Under the pieces are notes generated by a model that did no database searches, was not told the origin of the DNA, and worked only from the letters and a program-made list of their open reading frames with translations. Of a stretch of DNA of 64,000 bases, positions 60,898-64,000 are shown piece after piece. Location of the stretch: NCBI GenBank assembly GCA_020540725.1, contig JAJBSL010000003.1:85856-149855 (forward strand). The letters are read 5' to 3'. This stretch comes from Lachnospiraceae bacterium EP-SM-12S-S03. Lineage in GTDB: Bacteria; Bacillota; Clostridia; Lachnospirales; Lachnospiraceae. Each line of letters begins with the position of its first letter. Positions within the stretch are counted from its first letter, which is position 1. Made by a program: the position numbers and the translations under genes.

Positions 60898-61395
60898 TTA
60901 ATTTACCACACTCAACATTGTTAATAATCCTACCACTAAAACTGTTCCAATAGCGGCCAAAATATTCAGTACTTTGTACGCCCGTTCTTTTAACATCATG
61001 GAAAATAGCATGGTAATCAAAATTCCTACAATTCCTCCAATTGTGTTATTGATCAAATCTGTAATATCCGTCGCACCAATCGCAAATGCATACTGCAAAA
61101 TCTCGTATATTAAACTGATTCCTGCTGCCGGGAGTATCTTCTTCCAAAAAGACCAGCCGCTTCCTAACATTGCTACATAGACACCTACCGGAATAAACGC
61201 AACCGCATTGTATATGATTTCTTCCAAGTCTATCCGGCCATTCACAATCGCCGATTGCCCATATGGAACCAAATTAATATTGCGAATGTTCGGCAAATCT
61301 CCTATGGGAACTTGCATTTTAAATAGAATAATCCATGTCAAAATCACAAGATAAATTGCAAATAAAATTTTCGTAAGTTTCTGTTCCTTTTTCAT
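60898..61395 (-). CDS. VanZ-family membrane protein
   Basis: About 165 aa with four or five helices. VanZ motifs: IRNINLVPYGQ, LEEIIYNAVAFIPVGVYVAM, SLIYEILQYAFAIGATDITD and LINNTIGGIVGILI. Family members occur near teicoplanin resistance genes, but most, as here, stand alone with unknown function. AAGGAGG lies 11 bases before the chosen ATG. Confidence 0.88.
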   Translation of the reverse strand: MKKEQKLTKILFAIYLVILTWIILFKMQVPIGDLPNIRNINLVPYGQSAIVNGRIDLEEIIYNAVAFIPVGVYVAMLGSGWSFWKKILPAAGISLIYEILQYAFAIGATDITDLINNTIGGIVGILITMLFSMMLKERAYKVLNILAAIGTVLVVGLLTMLSVVN

Positions 61396-61501
61396 AAGTA
61401 CATATCCCTCCTTGTTTTTAAGAATCATAGCACTTACTTTTTAAGATATAGAACAAAAACATTTAAATTTTTCTTATTTTTCTTTATCCGTCCTCTATAG
61501 T

Positions 61502-62336
61502 TTATATCTGCATAAGTTCCCGGTAAATCTGCTCCACATCACATTCCGGTTCTTGAGAAACTGCAATGTCATAAATCTTCTGTACCACTTCTTCATCCTC
61601 TTCCAACATATCAGCTATCTCCGAAACTGTACAATTCTTCTGAATCTTTCTTAAAATCTTAGAAATCAAATTTTGATATCTGCCTTCTTCTCTTCCTTCT
61701 TCTCGCAACATCTGCCCTAATCTTGTCATTCTCATCATCTCCCTTATCTCATCCATCTCTACATTTTCCAAAAACTTCTCTGCCATTGCATACACCACCG
61801 ATTCTATTTTCTCTACTTCATTCTTCGGGATATCTTCCTCAGCTTTTCTCTCCAACATCAATTTTCTCCTGAAGTTTTCTCATCAATTCGTCTACATTAA
61901 ACTTTGTCATAATAATTGGTTGAATTCGGTATGTATTCACTCCTTCTGTAAACTCCGTCATTGGATTTTGAATCTTTCCGGAAAATAATACATATGTTGT
62001 GATTTTTACCTTGTATTGGTAACTCGTTACCGCCTCATATACACGAAATCTTTTTAATCCTTCTAGTCCTTCATTCTTACTTTGAAATTCAAAGTGAATC
62101 CACGAACCGTCCCCCATAACCAGATTGAGGTCCTGCAAAAGTTTCTTTAGTTCCAGATGTACTGCCTCTGTCGGTGCAATAGCAACCGCTTTCCCCTTAA
62201 TTCCAAAATAGGGTAAGAGTTCATCTTTGAACCATTGCATGACCGCCTTCATCACCGCGTCTTCAACTTGGCTATAACCGATATCTGCCTCAAAAGTTCC
62301 TTCCCGTTGTTCTGTTTTTCTGTTGCGTTTACCCAT
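61502..62336 (-). pseudogene. Rpn-type nuclease pseudogene (internal deletion and frameshift)
   Basis: Nearly identical to 59617-60579. The 5' part (61839-62336) matches through KLQEKIDVGEK, then hits TGA. The 3' part resumes in another frame at KAEEDIPKNEVEKIE. About 98 bases present in the intact copy (LTKEDLVPLTLCPLMGGDMS to ALELSR) are missing. One 12-base Gly-Arg-Glu-Glu repeat unit is also absent. The nuclease core survives in the 165-aa N-terminal piece, but the tail is detached. Confidence 0.9.
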
Positions 62337-62374
62337 TCATTGCCTTTCTGTAAGACTCTATAGGAAAACTATTT

Positions 62375-62420
62375 TTATATTTATGATAGCAGAAATACTG
62401 ATTCCAGACAATGGCATCCT
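62375..62420 (-). repeat. Promoter-containing repeat, copy C (upstream of broken Rpn gene)
   Basis: TTGTCT (62406-62411), 17-base spacer, TATCAT (62383-62388) on the minus strand. Homology with copy B runs on into the Rpn coding region. Confidence 0.75.
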
Positions 62421-62581
62421 TACCTTGCTGACCTAATGTTTTGACCGTTACCTATCGCCTGTGAGGAAAGTATCGGAGACTATGGATTTTGTTTTTGTTA
62501 ATGTTTTATGGAAGAGTTTTTCTCATCTATGCGTTTGTAGGGTATTTATTAGTGAGATATATAAGAAAAGGAGGAACTCTT

Positions 62582-62773
62582 GTGAAATTAACAAGGCACA
62601 TTGAACGAACCAAACAAAATCTCTATTTGGATTGTTACAATGGTTTCCGTAATTTTAAAAATCCCGAAAAGGAAATTAAGCTGGTGGAGCAGTCTAAAGC
62701 GTGGGTTCTTTCTCCTGAGCGTAAGACTTCAAAAAAAGAAATCGAGTATGTAGCAAAACAATTGGATGCGTGA
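62582..62773 (+). CDS. Small protein of unknown function (63 aa), perhaps the 5' part of a frameshifted gene
   Basis: GTG start with AGGAGG eight bases upstream; an ATG-initiated extension to 62489 has no ribosome site. The sequence MKLTRHIERTKQNLYLDCYN, then GFRNFKNPEKEIKLVEQSKA, is hydrophilic and helical. Right at its TGA another frame opens with GTG (62770) and reads VIAKITNAMKSTIQKIQNHA, staying open to 62994. The two could be one gene split by a frameshift. No family recognised. The rest of 62774-63046 holds no other gene. Confidence 0.45.
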   Translation: MKLTRHIERTKQNLYLDCYNGFRNFKNPEKEIKLVEQSKAWVLSPERKTSKKEIEYVAKQLDA

Positions 62774-63055
62774 TTGCTAAAATCACAAACGCTATGAAAT
62801 CAACCATTCAGAAAATCCAAACCACGCTGATGAAGCCAGAGGTCAAAAAAGCCGGAACGAAGCAAATCTAGCGAAAAGCAAAAAACAGGATATGGAACTC
62901 TAAAACACTTGCTGTTTTCACTTTGAAAATGACAGGTGCTTTTGCTTTAGTAAGCAAGAAAATTTCTTCCATTCTTTGGATTGATGAAGTATAATGTGGA
63001 TATGAGAAAAACTATAGAATGAGAAACCACCATATAGCAGAGGAGATTGTGTAGT

Positions 63056-63784
63056 ATGAAGGAACAGAAGAAATCTTCCTGGGGATCGGCTCTGGTGTCG
63101 TTTTTTAAGGAATATTTACTAAACTTTTCAGGTCCAGGTCATCTTTATTATGATGAAAATTTAACCAATGAAGGAAAAAGAAAGAAAAGTTATATTTGGA
63201 GAGTGCTTCTACTGGTGACTGCAGTAGGAGTATCTTTGCTTCCTTTTATAGCTTGGAATATGTTTGTTCCAGATGTACTATGGGCAAAAATAATTACCGT
63301 CCTTATGTGTGAAAGCTATGCTGTTTTTATAGTAAGTATGGAGATTCTCAAAATAAAAGATGAATTAAAGGAAGATATGTTAAAAATAGGGGGATATAAA
63401 ATTACTCCTAAAGGAAGTATTTCCCTGTTTAAAGAAATTGATTTTAAGATTGTTCAAACAGAGTATTCTTATACAATATTGATTTCTAAGAAACCATTAA
63501 AATGGCTTTATAAGAAGTTTTATGTTACAATCTATGGAAGACATGGAAAAGTGAAAAAGATTGAATTGGTTCGAGCAGACAAAAAATATTCTATGAAATA
63601 TGAAACAATGAATGATACGGTTTTAGAAAAGTTGCGAGAAGAAAATCACAGATTTTTAAGGAAATGCTTAGGCACTCCCAGTAAAAAGTGTATGACAACT
63701 GTCGAATATCATTATGAGTGGGGGCAAATACAATCGTTCTATGATAATCGTTCTTGTCAAACAGGAATCGTAATTATGTTTTAA
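63056..63784 (+). CDS. Membrane protein of unknown function
   Basis: A 242-aa protein. Two helices (about 48-70 IWRVLLLVTAVGVSLLPFIA and about 76-97 WAKIITVLMCESYAVFIVSM) are followed by a cytoplasmic domain of about 140 residues with many Lys and Tyr. Codon usage is more AT-rich than in the core genes, suggesting acquisition. The ATG at 63056 follows GGAG by 12 bases; a TTG at 63047 is too close to that site. No family recognised. Confidence 0.7.
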   Translation: MKEQKKSSWGSALVSFFKEYLLNFSGPGHLYYDENLTNEGKRKKSYIWRVLLLVTAVGVSLLPFIAWNMFVPDVLWAKIITVLMCESYAVFIVSMEILKIKDELKEDMLKIGGYKITPKGSISLFKEIDFKIVQTEYSYTILISKKPLKWLYKKFYVTIYGRHGKVKKIELVRADKKYSMKYETMNDTVLEKLREENHRFLRKCLGTPSKKCMTTVEYHYEWGQIQSFYDNRSCQTGIVIMF

Positions 63785-63830
63785 GTCTCTGTTTTAAAAT
63801 AAGGAAATTAAATCTTCACAACTTTACTGA

Positions 63831-63861
63831 GCAGGAAATCTGAAAGATCTCCTGCTTTTTT
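63831..63861 (+). terminator. Terminator after the unknown membrane-protein gene
   Basis: An 11-bp stem with one mismatch (GCAGGAAATCT / AGATCTCCTGC), a three-base loop, then TTTTTT. Confidence 0.88.
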
Positions 63862-63973
63862 GCTATAATGGTATCATCTTATTCCTTGCCCCACTACATT
63901 TCTCTTATTTTTTTAGAAATCAGGAGAGTATGAAACTTTTTCTGTAAATAATGTTTTAGAAGGTCTTCTATGG

Positions 63974-64000
63974 TAAAATATTTTATCATAAGGAGGCCTT
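63974..64000 (+). promoter_or_regulatory. Start region of the next gene: candidate -10 and ribosome site
   Basis: TAAAAT around 63974-63979 and a strong AAGGAGG at 63992-63998 at the very end. They show that a plus-strand gene begins just outside the window. Its -35 is not clear. Confidence 0.45.

Noticed and set aside
1-64000. CRISPR arrays, tRNA, rRNA, prophage or complete insertion sequences
   Set aside because: No regularly spaced repeats, no cloverleaf-like or ribosomal sequence and no transposase with terminal repeats were seen.

Overview
The window looks like a chromosomal segment of a low-to-moderate-GC, spore-forming anaerobic Firmicute of the Clostridia, most like a gut Lachnospiraceae. 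The basis is the gene content: HrcA/CIRCE heat-shock control, a GerM-type lipoprotein, CotF-like coat proteins, HemW rather than aerobic haem enzymes, ETF, ECF vitamin-type transport and an EFR1 ferredoxin. Almost all genes lie on the minus strand. This assignment is inferred from gene families, not from a marker gene. No rRNA, tRNA, CRISPR array, complete IS or prophage was seen.

Region by region, in plus-strand coordinates. (1) 1-5342: a catabolic group with a PucR-type regulator, an M20 carbamoylase/allantoate-amidohydrolase-like enzyme, an FAD amine/amino-acid oxidoreductase and EtfBA. The likely scheme is hydrolysis of an N-carbamoyl or ureido compound, oxidation of the released amine and electron delivery to ETF. 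(2) 5413-12029: a compact six-gene operon with its own promoter and terminator. It encodes two paralogous SAM-hydrolase (DUF62) proteins, an ECF transporter (S, T and a fused double ATPase) and an unusual GNAT-GntR/UTRA fusion. A 19-bp perfect palindrome lies next to the promoter. This is the most interesting candidate system. (3) 12045-17160: hrcA-grpE-dnaK-dnaJ behind a consensus promoter and a perfect CIRCE. (4) 17205-24805: a structured non-coding element, a c-di-AMP receptor (DarA), an FMN alpha-hydroxyacid oxidase-like enzyme, a two-component system with an ABC exporter, and hemW. (5) 24887-34977: lepA, holA, a MalY/PatB C-S lyase, comEC, a GerM lipoprotein, a PhoB/WalR-like two-component pair and comEA. 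Regions 3-5 keep the order comEA-comEC-holA-lepA-hemW-hrcA-grpE-dnaK-dnaJ common in Firmicutes, interrupted by insertions.

(6) 35066-41916: arginine biosynthesis (argC-GNAT-argJ-argB-argD, with argG divergent), with candidate ARG boxes in the shared control region. (7) 41938-50098: polysaccharide deacetylase, a YtrA-type GntR/ABC operon with a clear operator, a dipeptidase, a C26 glutamine-amidotransferase-like hydrolase, a Gfo/Idh/MocA oxidoreductase and two CotF-like genes. (8) 50204-57840: ABC-F ATPase, Nudix, acyltransferase, EFR1 ferredoxin, 2H phosphoesterase, and an AraC/MFS divergent pair.

(9) 57871-64000: an accessory, decaying region. It has two near-identical Rpn-type nuclease genes, one broken by an internal deletion, plus a GNAT pseudogene, VanZ, Nudix, a 47-aa protein missed by length cut-offs, gene fragments, and a promoter-containing repeat present three times. 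The window ends just after a strong ribosome-binding site for a gene lying outside it.
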